DNA from: Gimesia benthica
GTDB taxonomy: Bacteria > Planctomycetota > Planctomycetia > Planctomycetales > Planctomycetaceae
Direction: 5' to 3'
Length of the DNA: 64,000 nt
Assembly (NCBI RefSeq): GCF_009720525.1
Contig: NZ_CP043930.1
Location: forward strand, 2,822,501-2,886,500
In this document: positions 8,263 through 16,860 of the stretch, one piece after another
Position numbering within the stretch: position 1 is the stretch's first letter
Layout: each line of letters opens with the position of its first letter
Notes under the pieces: generated by a model
The model's input: only the letters and a program-made list of their open reading frames with translations
Told to the model about the DNA's origin: nothing
Databases searched by the model: none
Made by a program: the position numbers and the translations under genes

Positions 8263-9639
8263 GTGTCTGATTCAGACCCTCAGTCTCCAGAAGAAACTCC
8301 CACCGTCGAAACGACGTCCGCGTCGAGCGGGGAGACTCCGCAGACACCCCACGAGAAAGTACGAACGTTTCCGACCACGCCCGGCGTGTACCTGATGAAG
8401 GATGCGCAAGGCCGCGTGATTTATGTGGGGAAAGCGGTGAACCTCAAAAGCCGCGCGTCGAGTTATTTCACCCAGGCAGCTGCGGTCGAACGCAGGACGG
8501 CGGAACTCGTAACCGAAATCGCGGACATCGATTATCTGGAGACCGAGACCGAGGTCGACGCCCTGCTGCTCGAAGCGCGGCTGATCAAGGATATTCGCCC
8601 CCGCTTCAATTCCGAACTGAAAGATGACAAGACGTTTCCCTACCTGGAGATCACCACCCGCGAAGATTTTCCCCGCGTCGAGTTCACCCGCACACCGCAG
8701 AGCAAAGGGACGAAGCTCTACGGCCCCTTCACCAACGCGAAACAGCTGCGGGGGGCGATCACGGTGCTGCAGAAGATCTTCCGGTTCCGCAACTGTTCGC
8801 TGGACATCGATGAGGGGGACGAGAAGTGGCGCTGGTTCCGTCCCTGCCTGCTGCACAGCATCAACCAGTGCACGGCGCCCTGCAATCTGCGGATCAGCAA
8901 AGAGGACTACCGCAAGGACATCAACAAGCTGAAGCTGTTCCTGGACGGCAAGAAGGACCGGCTGCTGAAAGAGATGCGGAAGGAGATGCTGGCGGCGTCC
9001 GAACAGCGACTCTACGAAAAAGCGGCCCGGCTGCGGGATGAAATCGAGCTGCTGGACAACATCAACCTGCGGGGCAACCTGGAAGACCATGCGCAACCCG
9101 AGGTGTTTTACATCGACCCGAAGAAAGGCATGCAGGGGTTGAAGAAAGTCTTCGGCCTGGCTGAACTGCCGCGACGGATCGAGGGGGTCGACATCGCACA
9201 TCTGCAGGGGGGCGAAACGGTGGCCAGCCTGGTGCAGTTCATCGACGGCCTCCCCTTCAAGCATGGTTATAAGCGGTTCAAGATTCGCACCGTCAAAGGG
9301 ATCGACGACTTCGCCTCGATCCGCGAAGTGGTCAGCCGACGCATCCGGCGACTGCACCAGGAGGGGGAATCGTTCCCCGACATCCTGCTGATTGACGGCG
9401 GCAAAGGTCAGCTCAACGCCGCGATGACCGCGATGCGCGAACTGGGGGTCGAGCCCCCGTTCACAATCTCCCTGGCCAAGCGCGAAGAAGAGGTCTACGT
9501 CCCGGGCGAAGTCGAACCCCGCCGCCTGAGCCGGCATTCCTACGGTTTAAGACTGCTGCAATACGTGCGCGATGAATCGCACCGGTTTGCCCAGCATTAC
9601 CATCATCTGCTGCGGAAGAAATCGCACTTTGATGAGTGA
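8263..9639 (+). CDS. uvrC: UvrC-like excinuclease subunit lacking the C-terminal HhH domain
   Basis: A 458-residue nuclease of nucleotide excision repair. After a Ser/Thr/Glu-rich leader comes the GIY-YIG domain (PGVYLMKDAQGRVIYVGKA), which makes the 3' incision. Next are the Cys-containing region (RPCLLHSINQCTAPC), a UVR motif (EKAARLRDEIELL) that binds UvrB, and the RNase H-like 5'-incision domain (IEGVDIAHLQGG; PDILLIDGGKGQLNAA). The protein ends at HRFAQHYHHLLRKK, just where the tandem helix-hairpin-helix region normally begins, so it is ~150 residues shorter than E. coli UvrC. GTG 8263, after AGGA, is preferred over TTG 8245. Confidence 0.9.
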   Translation: MSDSDPQSPEETPTVETTSASSGETPQTPHEKVRTFPTTPGVYLMKDAQGRVIYVGKAVNLKSRASSYFTQAAAVERRTAELVTEIADIDYLETETEVDALLLEARLIKDIRPRFNSELKDDKTFPYLEITTREDFPRVEFTRTPQSKGTKLYGPFTNAKQLRGAITVLQKIFRFRNCSLDIDEGDEKWRWFRPCLLHSINQCTAPCNLRISKEDYRKDINKLKLFLDGKKDRLLKEMRKEMLAASEQRLYEKAARLRDEIELLDNINLRGNLEDHAQPEVFYIDPKKGMQGLKKVFGLAELPRRIEGVDIAHLQGGETVASLVQFIDGLPFKHGYKRFKIRTVKGIDDFASIREVVSRRIRRLHQEGESFPDILLIDGGKGQLNAAMTAMRELGVEPPFTISLAKREEEVYVPGEVEPRRLSRHSYGLRLLQYVRDESHRFAQHYHHLLRKKSHFDE

Positions 9640-9658
9640 GGGGGAATTTTATCCGCCA

Positions 9659-10111
9659 TCAGTCGCCCGCCTGCATTTCATGAGCTGTCAGTTCTTCTTC
9701 GAGAAATTCTCCGAATGAATTGAACACTTTTAAAAACTGCTCTGGTTCCTCATCGCTCCATTTATAAACGGGTCCCTTCTTTTTTTCAGCCAGTCGAAAG
9801 AAGAGGATCTGTTCGCCATACCGGTCGGCAAAGACGAAGGCATCTTCAGGGAGTGAAATTGATTCGGCAATCAGTTATCTTGTCCGATCGGTTAAAGAGA
9901 GCATGGCTGGATAGAAAAAGTCCAGATCACTCATGAAATGTCCGGCATGGCAGCCAATGAGCGACAGAGTTTCCAGATAATCTGCAGGGAGTGGTGCCCC
10001 CGCACATTTTTCTATTTGCCTGAGTTGCTTCTGCGAGCATCCTCTTATTTCATCAGGAGGGCAGAGTTCTGCTTGAATCAGGCGTTCCCGTAATTGTTCT
10101 GGCTTTGACAT
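9659..10111 (-). pseudogene. SMI1/KNR4-like gene interrupted by an in-frame stop
   Basis: Read from ATG at 10111, the frame gives 78 residues (MSKPEQLRERLIQAELCPP..., AGAPLPADYLETLSLIG, SDLDFFYPAMLSLTDRTR). It then meets TAA at 9875-9877 and continues in the same frame for another 71 residues (LIAESISLPEDAFVFADRYG, EQILFFRLAEKKKGPVYKW, FLKVFNSFGEFLEEEL) to TGA at 9659-9661. The joined ~150 residues have the length and pattern of the SMI1/KNR4 (SUKH) superfamily, often immunity proteins of polymorphic toxins. One GAA-to-TAA change would explain the break. It lies just downstream of the exported protein at 10147-11877 on the same strand. Confidence 0.7.
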
Positions 10112-10146
10112 TTGGGTTCTTTCGCGATTGGGGGCTCGGTGCAATA

Positions 10147-11877
10147 TTACTTAGTAGAATCCAGCACACGCAAGAAGCGTGCATCCCAGTCGTCAGTCTG
10201 TTTATGTTTGCCTGTCACATAACCGCTACAATAATCGACAAAACATGGCACGGTATTCAAGTGGGGGTCGATCCGCCTGAGCTTGCTCCAGGTGGCGCCA
10301 ACGGGTAAGACAGCACGACCTCTGCCCGCAGCGTATCCGGCTCCCCAGGCAATATCTTGAAATTGATAGCTTGCTTTATACCTGGTCAGAATCGCTTTAC
10401 CCTTAATCTCTGTTGTGCCGAATGTGGCCCAGAGCATCCCGAATTCAGCTTTCGAGTATCCATAGGGACCAGAGTCTTTCAGCAACACTACTTCAAATTG
10501 GGGTAGCCATTCGCGATCAAGCCTAAGATCGCTGAACAGGTAAAACCAGTCTAGATTCTGTGATTGCTGATCATACAACACATCAGTGTAAAATTCGCCC
10601 ATTTGGGGGTACAGCTTGAGTAACCGAGAGAGCAGATCACGCTGCAGTTCCCGGTCATTCAGGCGTTGTGCTGCGTAAAACGCAGAAAAGTAGAGATAGC
10701 AGAGATCGTTGGGACTGTTCTCGTATTCTTCCCGGCTGATGCTGTAAAGCCGTTCGCTCTGTTCCAGCAGACTATTTGATACCAGTTTTAACAGTTTTTG
10801 ATCCGCGCGCAAACGCGCGGATTCCAGTGAGAGTAATACATTAAACCGCCAGAGTTCACTGTCGGGTTCCTGGAGTAGTCGTTTGAAATCTTCCGGGCTC
10901 TCTTTATATGTCTCCTTTTGCAACTGATGCAGACACACATTTACACCGGAAACAAATTGTGCTAATTCTGGTGATGCCTTTCGGCTTTCAGGTGAGATCA
11001 ACTGGGATTCATTACTTGCTATTTCCGGGTAGTCTAGAAAAGATGACTGCCAGACAAGCAGCGCCTGTCCTTCATCTTGTCTGGCTAACAGCTCGATCCC
11101 CGTCTCGAAAGCAGCGTACCAACCGCGACGGACACACCCGAGGCCGAACATATCGTCAATTTGACTGGAAAGTTGTCGCAATTGAGGTGTGTGCTGCTCG
11201 GCAGGAATAATAGTAAGCATAGCCAAGCCACACTGTGCCACTTCATACCTGACGGGATGATAGTGGAGGGTATGATATCCTCCGGAGGGATACTGCTTTT
11301 GCAGAAGCTGTAACACCTGCGGCACCAGTTCAATCGCGACTGGCACCAGTTTATTCTTTTCTGCATCAGGATGATTACTCTTAAGTGCCTGGTCATAGCG
11401 GGCTGCGAACCGCAGGAGTTCTACCATGGACTGATCCTGCTTTGAGAATGGTTTCTGCTCCCGTTCCAGCACTTGTTTGATCAGTTTTTCCGGTGGTACT
11501 ACCACTAGTCCAGCCATGCTGGCCAGTTTCCGGGAGAGAGGGAGATCGGTTTGTGATAAGAAGTTTAGGCCTGTCCAGTAGAGCTCATTCTCCCAGCAGA
11601 TTGAAAGTTGCGATTCTGCTGAGTCCTGTTCTCCTTTCGTCCAGTGCTGTAAAAGTTGCCAATACTCTTTTTCCCGGCGTAATTTTACAAGGGCACGCAG
11701 ACACTGTGATCGTCGATGGTTAAGAGACAACTCCCCCGGATCGGCCTGATCGTTGAGTATCGAACGCCCCATTTGGAACAGAACGTCTTCACCTGCCTGA
11801 CTGGAAGAAGAAAAGGCAGGGATGAGCATTAAAGTCATGTTCAGGAAAAGGAGTCGGCAGTGAAATCGGAATTTCAT
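10147..11877 (-). CDS. Exported protein of unknown function
   Basis: A 576-residue protein with a Sec signal peptide (MKFRFHCRLLFLNMTLML..., cleavage near SSQAGED). The remainder is helical and rich in Leu, Gln and Glu, with tetratricopeptide-like spacing in parts but no repeat that can be named. The C-terminal ~110 residues (from KDSGPYGYSKAEFGMLW to the end) differ in composition: Gly- and aromatic-rich, with several Cys and Trp. Start ATG 11877 follows AGGGGAA; an in-frame start 54 nt upstream would spoil the signal peptide. The broken SMI1/KNR4-like gene follows ~35 nt downstream. A toxin-like C-terminus is possible but unsupported. Confidence 0.72.
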   Translation of the reverse strand: MKFRFHCRLLFLNMTLMLIPAFSSSSQAGEDVLFQMGRSILNDQADPGELSLNHRRSQCLRALVKLRREKEYWQLLQHWTKGEQDSAESQLSICWENELYWTGLNFLSQTDLPLSRKLASMAGLVVVPPEKLIKQVLEREQKPFSKQDQSMVELLRFAARYDQALKSNHPDAEKNKLVPVAIELVPQVLQLLQKQYPSGGYHTLHYHPVRYEVAQCGLAMLTIIPAEQHTPQLRQLSSQIDDMFGLGCVRRGWYAAFETGIELLARQDEGQALLVWQSSFLDYPEIASNESQLISPESRKASPELAQFVSGVNVCLHQLQKETYKESPEDFKRLLQEPDSELWRFNVLLSLESARLRADQKLLKLVSNSLLEQSERLYSISREEYENSPNDLCYLYFSAFYAAQRLNDRELQRDLLSRLLKLYPQMGEFYTDVLYDQQSQNLDWFYLFSDLRLDREWLPQFEVVLLKDSGPYGYSKAEFGMLWATFGTTEIKGKAILTRYKASYQFQDIAWGAGYAAGRGRAVLPVGATWSKLRRIDPHLNTVPCFVDYCSGYVTGKHKQTDDWDARFLRVLDSTK

Positions 11878-11996
11878 AAATCGTTTCCCCTGGAAGTAAA
11901 GGCCCGAGTCATGTCGATGATAACACGCCATGACAGCTAACCCGCCATAAATCTTTCACTTCTCCCGCTCACCTGTCGGAATCCTGTTTCTATCTT

Positions 11997-13625
11997 TCAG
12001 AGCGAATCGCGAAACAGATAGGACAGATTCTCGGTCAGGAAGAGTTCCACTTTTTCGTCGGAATCGTTGATTCCCGGATAGACGCCGCAGGCCTGGTAGC
12101 GTTCGTAGAAATCGGCAGCCAGGGGATCGGGGATTTCTTTGACGGTGCCTTCCCCGGGGGTGAAGCAGTAGCCGGGTCGATGCGCTCCGATGGCGTCATC
12201 GCGTGGCTGCTGGAACGAAATCAGGCCCGTTAAGCGGGTCCAGAGCGTTTCGTCCGGCCGACGGGCGACGATCCAGCTGTTCGTGTTATACCGCAACCGA
12301 TTGTGGTGCTCCAGGTAATACTGGCTAAGTGCTTCATCTTCGATCCGCAGCAGCAGTTCCGTGTTGATGTACAGCGAACGGGGATCCAGATTGGGTGAGC
12401 CGAGCAGTGTCGTTGTGCCATCAATGATGAAATACTTGCAGTGCAGGGTCGTGTGGAGTTGCTCACACTCAAAGGGATTCGCCCCAAAGCCGGAAGCCGG
12501 CTGTTCGTCCGTTTTCTGATTCTCATCCGAGAGTTGTGGAAAGCTGGGAATGACTTCGGCCACATCTTCGGGAACTGCACGAATTTCATGTAGATACGCT
12601 TGGAACCGGTTGATCAGCTTTTTTCGTTGTTTGAGTCCTGCCGCATAAGTGTAAAGGTTGTCTGTGGAAACCAGGCTGTTTGTAACAATCGAGAGCAGAA
12701 AGCCGGCGTTTTGCGCGCGCAGTTTTTCCAGTCGCTCGAACCATGCAAGAGGAAAGATCGTAATCGGCGAAGTGAGATGGATACTTTTCCGGGCTGAAGC
12801 CAGGGCCTCTTCCAGCCAGTTCCCGGTTTCGTCCGGTAACCGCGTGTCGACTTGAGGCTGATCATAACAGAATTCGATCGAGCGGGGCTCAAAGAGGCGT
12901 GCGGTATAGTCTGGGCAACGCTCTGCTGCGATGGTCGAAAACGGCTCCGGCAAATCGGCCATGGTATTTGTATCTGACTGTGCCGGGGCATCGTCTTGCT
13001 CCGTTGCGAAATCCAGCAGGTTCACACTCAGATCGTGATCCCAGAAACGTGCAAACGCGTCGTGTGCTTCGGGGACGACGGGACCGCTGACCAGAATTTC
13101 CGTATCGGTAAAACAGCGGAAACGGTGCATGTCAAAATACTCATCACCCAGATTGCGGCCCCCCACGATGACGCAGGCATCGTCAAACAAGGCGATTTTA
13201 CCATGCATCCGGCGGTTCAACGTTTCTCCCGAAAGCGCACCGGCCCACATGACTTCCACATCGCCGGGTTCCATCTTCTCTACGACGGGATTAAACAACC
13301 GTACTTCAACCTCACTCGAAGCCGCGAGCTGACGCAGACGTGGTAAAATTGAGTCTTCTGATTGCAGAGTAACCCAGTGGTCGAGCAGAATTCGTACTTC
13401 CACACCTTCCCGGGCACGGCGTTCGAGTTCGTTGACCAGGAAGTTTCCCGCCCGGTCATTCCGCCAGAGGAAGGTACTGAACCAGATGCGATGCTGCGCC
13501 TGTCGGATCAGTCGTTTGCGGCAGTCAAATGCGGAAAGACCTTCGCTCAGCGGTATACATCGATGCTCGCTGGCGGGAACCAGAAAAGAGGAAAGCACGG
13601 AAGAGGCCGAACTGCTTCGACTCAT
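11997..13625 (-). CDS. Phospholipase D-family protein (cardiolipin synthase-like)
   Basis: A 542-residue protein with two HKD half-sites: H141-K143-D148 (MHGKIALFDD) and H395-K397-D402 (LHCKYFIIDG), each followed by the expected G[GS]xNxxxxS-like turn (GGRNLGDEYF; GSPNLDPRSL). No signal peptide or clear membrane segment is seen. It starts 1 nt after the stop of the EEP phosphodiesterase gene, so the two are translationally coupled. This pairing resembles E. coli ybhP-clsB. The likely reaction is phosphatidyl transfer or hydrolysis of phospholipid, possibly cardiolipin synthesis; the exact substrate is unproven. Confidence 0.86.
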   Translation of the reverse strand: MSRSSSASSVLSSFLVPASEHRCIPLSEGLSAFDCRKRLIRQAQHRIWFSTFLWRNDRAGNFLVNELERRAREGVEVRILLDHWVTLQSEDSILPRLRQLAASSEVEVRLFNPVVEKMEPGDVEVMWAGALSGETLNRRMHGKIALFDDACVIVGGRNLGDEYFDMHRFRCFTDTEILVSGPVVPEAHDAFARFWDHDLSVNLLDFATEQDDAPAQSDTNTMADLPEPFSTIAAERCPDYTARLFEPRSIEFCYDQPQVDTRLPDETGNWLEEALASARKSIHLTSPITIFPLAWFERLEKLRAQNAGFLLSIVTNSLVSTDNLYTYAAGLKQRKKLINRFQAYLHEIRAVPEDVAEVIPSFPQLSDENQKTDEQPASGFGANPFECEQLHTTLHCKYFIIDGTTTLLGSPNLDPRSLYINTELLLRIEDEALSQYYLEHHNRLRYNTNSWIVARRPDETLWTRLTGLISFQQPRDDAIGAHRPGYCFTPGEGTVKEIPDPLAADFYERYQACGVYPGINDSDEKVELFLTENLSYLFRDSL

Positions 13626-13626
13626 T

Positions 13627-14403
13627 TTAAAGTTCTAATTCCACTTTGACAGGAAAATGATCAGAGGCTCGACGCGCACCCGGCGAGGTGAGTATCTGGC
13701 TGGGTTGAGGTTCCAGAGCCCCGCCCGTAAAAATACGATCTAATTGTAGCAATGGAAAACGGCTGGGGAAAGTGGCACGCGGCTTTCCTGTCGGAATGCA
13801 CTCTGACATCAGGGTGCGAAGCCTTCTGATCGCCCGCGACCGCCCGGTTGTGTTAAAGTCCCCCAGCAGGATCGATGCCTCGTGTTCGGTACCGGTCTGC
13901 TGAATCAACTCACACAAGGCTTGCATCTGGAGCAGATTTTCCCGGCGGTGCACGCTTAAATGCGTGTTCAGGATCGAGATGGATTTCCCCTGCCACTCTG
14001 CCTGGATTTGAAAGACACCCCGCGGCTCGCTTAACGGACTCAGCAGGGGCAGGTGAAACTCCCGGGAATCGATCAGCCGTAAGTCTTTCCGCGACAGAAA
14101 AGCCAATCCGTAGCGTCCCTGCTTTTCATGTCGACTTTGAAACTGGGCCCAGTCCACCAGACTGAAGAAGTGCGGCGTCATCTGCAGTTGTCGACCGATC
14201 TCCTCCGCCTGATGGATTTGATCTGTGCGGGGGCAGTCGACATCAACTTCCTGCAGAGCGACCACGTCCGGCTGAGCATCACCAAGCACATTCACCACCT
14301 CATCCAGAGAAGGTTCCAGTCTGGCTGAGCGGCACGAATGAATATTGTATGACACAAAGCGGAGTGAGTCTCTCTGCACATTGTCCCTTTCAATGGAGGG
14401 CAC
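13627..14403 (-). CDS. Endonuclease/exonuclease/phosphatase-family protein (YbhP-like)
   Basis: A 258-residue metal-dependent phosphodiesterase of the EEP fold. Motifs seen are RFVSYNIHSCR, DVVALQEVDVD (metal Glu), NTHLSVHRRENL, LLGDFNTTGRS (Asp-Asn) and SDHFPVKVELEL (Asp-His) at the C-terminus. Length fits a compact EEP domain with no signal peptide. GTG at 14403 starts the longest frame, and a GTG eight codons later is also possible. The phospholipase D gene begins 1 nt after its stop. The context points to phospholipid or phosphodiester metabolism rather than DNA repair, but this is inferred from the ybhP-clsB parallel only. Confidence 0.86.
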   Translation of the reverse strand: MPSIERDNVQRDSLRFVSYNIHSCRSARLEPSLDEVVNVLGDAQPDVVALQEVDVDCPRTDQIHQAEEIGRQLQMTPHFFSLVDWAQFQSRHEKQGRYGLAFLSRKDLRLIDSREFHLPLLSPLSEPRGVFQIQAEWQGKSISILNTHLSVHRRENLLQMQALCELIQQTGTEHEASILLGDFNTTGRSRAIRRLRTLMSECIPTGKPRATFPSRFPLLQLDRIFTGGALEPQPSQILTSPGARRASDHFPVKVELEL

Positions 14404-14471
14404 CCTGATCTTCCGCCGGCAGAATTGCGCTGCAGTAACGGGAGACCAGCAGGTGTCTCCGGAAGTTCCTG

Positions 14472-14939
14472 TTAAACTTCCTCGTCGATTTCATTTTCAG
14501 CATTATCGAAGGAGTTCTCCAGATTTTCCCAGGCGGTGTCCAGATCCTGTTTGAGACCTTCCCAGGCATCGGCAGAGGCATTGTTAAACTCTTCGAGTTT
14601 CTCACTTACGTGGTCGCGCTGGACTTTCAATTCGTCCATCTGCTCATTCCATTTGACTTTCGCGTCATCTTTCAGATCGCTGCCTTTTTCCTGCAGTTGA
14701 TCGATCTTGACGTTCAGTTCTCTGAGCTGCTTATCCAGCTTGGCCGCGTACTCGTCGTGTTTCTGCTGGGTGAACTTTTTAGTGGTTTCGAAGGCTTCGC
14801 CGAATTCCTTAGAAACGTCCTCTTCGGTTACCGGGTCAGCAACCGGTTTTTTCACGACGACCGTTTCAGAGGTATCCTCGTTCGCACAGGCGACCAGGAA
14901 CAGACTGAGACAGAGACAACAGGGGGTTACATATTTCAT
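14472..14939 (-). CDS. Coiled-coil lipoprotein
   Basis: A 155-residue lipoprotein. The signal peptide ends in LVAC (Cys19). The mature part is almost wholly charged helix, with heptad-like Leu/Val spacing from about residue 50 to 150 (KQLRELNVKIDQLQEKGSDL, then EKLEEFNNASADAW) and an acidic tail. AGGAG lies 6 nt before the ATG. It looks like a periplasmic coiled-coil spacer or an Lpp-like structural lipoprotein. No enzyme domain is present. It is not obviously in an operon with the EEP gene downstream, 68 nt away. Confidence 0.82.
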   Translation of the reverse strand: MKYVTPCCLCLSLFLVACANEDTSETVVVKKPVADPVTEEDVSKEFGEAFETTKKFTQQKHDEYAAKLDKQLRELNVKIDQLQEKGSDLKDDAKVKWNEQMDELKVQRDHVSEKLEEFNNASADAWEGLKQDLDTAWENLENSFDNAENEIDEEV

Positions 14940-15215
14940 GGCGTTCTCCTTTTTGTTGGTGAGGGATTCTGTTTAAAGCGGCTACAGCCGCAATCACCTC
15001 TGTGTGACAGACTGTCGCAAAACACATGCCAGTGCCCAATCGGCCCGATCTGGTGGAAATACTGGTTTCTGACCGCGCAGCCTGCTTGCTGATCTGTCAG
15101 CTGCTGTCAGAATGCGAGCCGGAAACGGAATCTGATTCATGACTAAGGAGACGTTCGCATTGGACTCAATAATCTGAGCCGAAATCTGTTCGAGACGGCC
15201 AGTGGGTGAGGTTAC

Positions 15216-15422
15216 TTAGATTGTCCAGCCACGTACGAGTGCTCGAATCACAAGAAAATGAAACAGCAATTCTGCGCCAGCGAAGAAAACCCAAGCGGTG
15301 ATTTTGGTAGACTTCTTGTCCAACCGCTTTACTAGCAGCTGGTGGAAAATGAACCCCGGCAGAACGATCACCATGCTCGCCCAGGTCAACAAAATCGAAA
15401 TTGCTTCACCGTCCAGCATCAT
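15216..15422 (-). CDS. Small two-helix membrane protein
   Basis: A 68-residue protein with two hydrophobic segments: ISILLTWASMVIVLPGFIF near the N-terminus, and a second, WVFFAGAELLFHFLVIRALV, at the C-terminus. They are joined by a basic KRLDKKSTK loop. The start is ATG 15422 or the next codon, with a weak AGG upstream. No family is recognised. The regular hydrophobic topology makes it a plausible real gene. Confidence 0.55.
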   Translation of the reverse strand: MMLDGEAISILLTWASMVIVLPGFIFHQLLVKRLDKKSTKITAWVFFAGAELLFHFLVIRALVRGWTI

Positions 15423-15627
15423 CGCGTGTGCAACCTGCGTCTTTTAAAAATGAGGACAGAGCTCGGTTGGCTCTCAGTATCATGATAGCAGTGTGAAAAT
15501 CACCTGCCCAAAAGGGATTTCATAATATTCGTGATTTCCATGTTTTTTTCTTATCCCCTGGAAAGTGAATTGGATATCGTGAAAAAGTAAGAGTTTTCTG
15601 TACCCACTCCTGACACAAACTCTGAAC

Positions 15628-16569
15628 ATGGTGGCGCGCCTGATGAAGCTGATGTGCAAGGTAACACTACTTACGGTTCTACCTGGTCTGTTATTCACAA
15701 CGGCTAACCTCAAAGCTCAGGGCAGGAAAACAGAGAAAGAAGCCACCTGGTACGACGGTCTGACGAATAGACCGACTGAGGTTCAACCACAGAAATTGCA
15801 GCTGCTGTCGCTGCAGGTAAGCAGGCTGCCACGCGACACGTTCGGCAATGCGAAATCTCCTGTGAATCGCTTCAGTCTGAGTTCATTTCTCGCAGCCAGT
15901 GGCACCGGCGTGTACGGTACGTTCACTCTGAATGATCCAGGTACTCTGCTCTACGAAAACGAACCGAGCTTGCTGGTGAAATTCACGGATAATCGGGGGA
16001 CGGATTTAACCCGAAACCCCGGAGAAGAAAAAATCAATGACTTCTTCGAAGCCAACAAGCCACTGGTCGTACGTTTGAGCGGGAAAGATCCCCGGGCGAC
16101 TTTTATCGTTCGCGGGTACTCTGCCCCTGCCCGGGGAGCGGAATCGATCAATGCGACGGCTCATCTTTTTTTCCTGTCGATGAAAGAAGTCAAATCAGCT
16201 TCCGCCAGGATACCTGCTTTCCAGGCAGACCAGCAGCATCAAATCGGGCCTGTCAGTTTTACCGTCATGAAACCCATCAACAAGCAACTCGTGCGGACGG
16301 GCCGGACGGTGAATGAATCGTTTGGCCGGGGAAAACGAGAGTGGGTTTTCACAATTAAACCCCGTCTGAAACCCCTCAAGAATATAGAACTGCTGAATGC
16401 CGAGGGAGAGGTCATCAAAACCATCAACGGTCCTTACTTTCATGGCGCCAGTTTTCAATATTTTCTGGAGCCCCTGAAAGAAAAACCGACCATGATTCGC
16501 GTGAACTGGTTTGAGAAATGGAAACTGTTGCGCGTTCCTTTGAAAATCGACACTCCCCTGGGAATTTAA
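15628..16569 (+). CDS. Exported protein of unknown function
   Basis: A 313-residue protein with a signal peptide (KLMCKVTLLTVLPGLLFTTA, cleavage near NLKAQG). The start may be ATG 15628 or ATG 15643. The mature part looks beta-rich, with a central segment VKFTDNRGTDLTRNPGEE and a C-terminal GKREWVFTIKPRLKPLKNIE. No catalytic motif is evident and no family is recognised. The stop codon runs directly into a fragment that resembles the tail of another gene (16562-16700), so the 3' boundary may be a deletion junction. Confidence 0.68.
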   Translation: MVARLMKLMCKVTLLTVLPGLLFTTANLKAQGRKTEKEATWYDGLTNRPTEVQPQKLQLLSLQVSRLPRDTFGNAKSPVNRFSLSSFLAASGTGVYGTFTLNDPGTLLYENEPSLLVKFTDNRGTDLTRNPGEEKINDFFEANKPLVVRLSGKDPRATFIVRGYSAPARGAESINATAHLFFLSMKEVKSASARIPAFQADQQHQIGPVSFTVMKPINKQLVRTGRTVNESFGRGKREWVFTIKPRLKPLKNIELLNAEGEVIKTINGPYFHGASFQYFLEPLKEKPTMIRVNWFEKWKLLRVPLKIDTPLGI

Positions 16570-16700
16570 AAGACAGGCCCCGGAAGAAACTCAGCTTTAC
16601 CAGGTGATTACCGTCGAGCAGGATCGTCTGGTCTATCAGACTAAAACGCCTACGGGAAAACGATACGATCAATTCACGATCAACAAAGAGGGAAAAAAGT
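16562..16700 (+). pseudogene. Remnant resembling the C-terminus of a metallophosphoesterase
   Basis: The frame has no start codon of its own and overlaps the end of the previous gene. It encodes APEETQLYQVITVEQDRLVY and then TKTPTGKRYDQFTI. This pattern (LYQVxxVxxDxLxYxxxTxTGxxYDxF) resembles the small C-terminal beta domain found after calcineurin-like phosphoesterase domains in planctomycete proteins. No metallophosphatase motifs lie upstream, so it looks like the stub of a deleted gene. The similarity is recalled, not searched. Confidence 0.4.
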
Positions 16701-16860
16701 ATCTGAGGATCAGGCACCGCCGCTGGAGGATTGTGGGAGGAAGAAACCGGGTGCAGTCCACAGTTTTTCAACATTCACCGCTGACGTGCGTGCCTGCTCA
16801 AACTACAATTTCAGAGGCGATCTGTATCCGCACTGTTTCTTATCTGAAATCAAGCCTGGC

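Noticed and set aside
8272-9537. A 421-codon open frame on the minus strand
   Set aside because: It is antisense to uvrC and shows no family resemblance.
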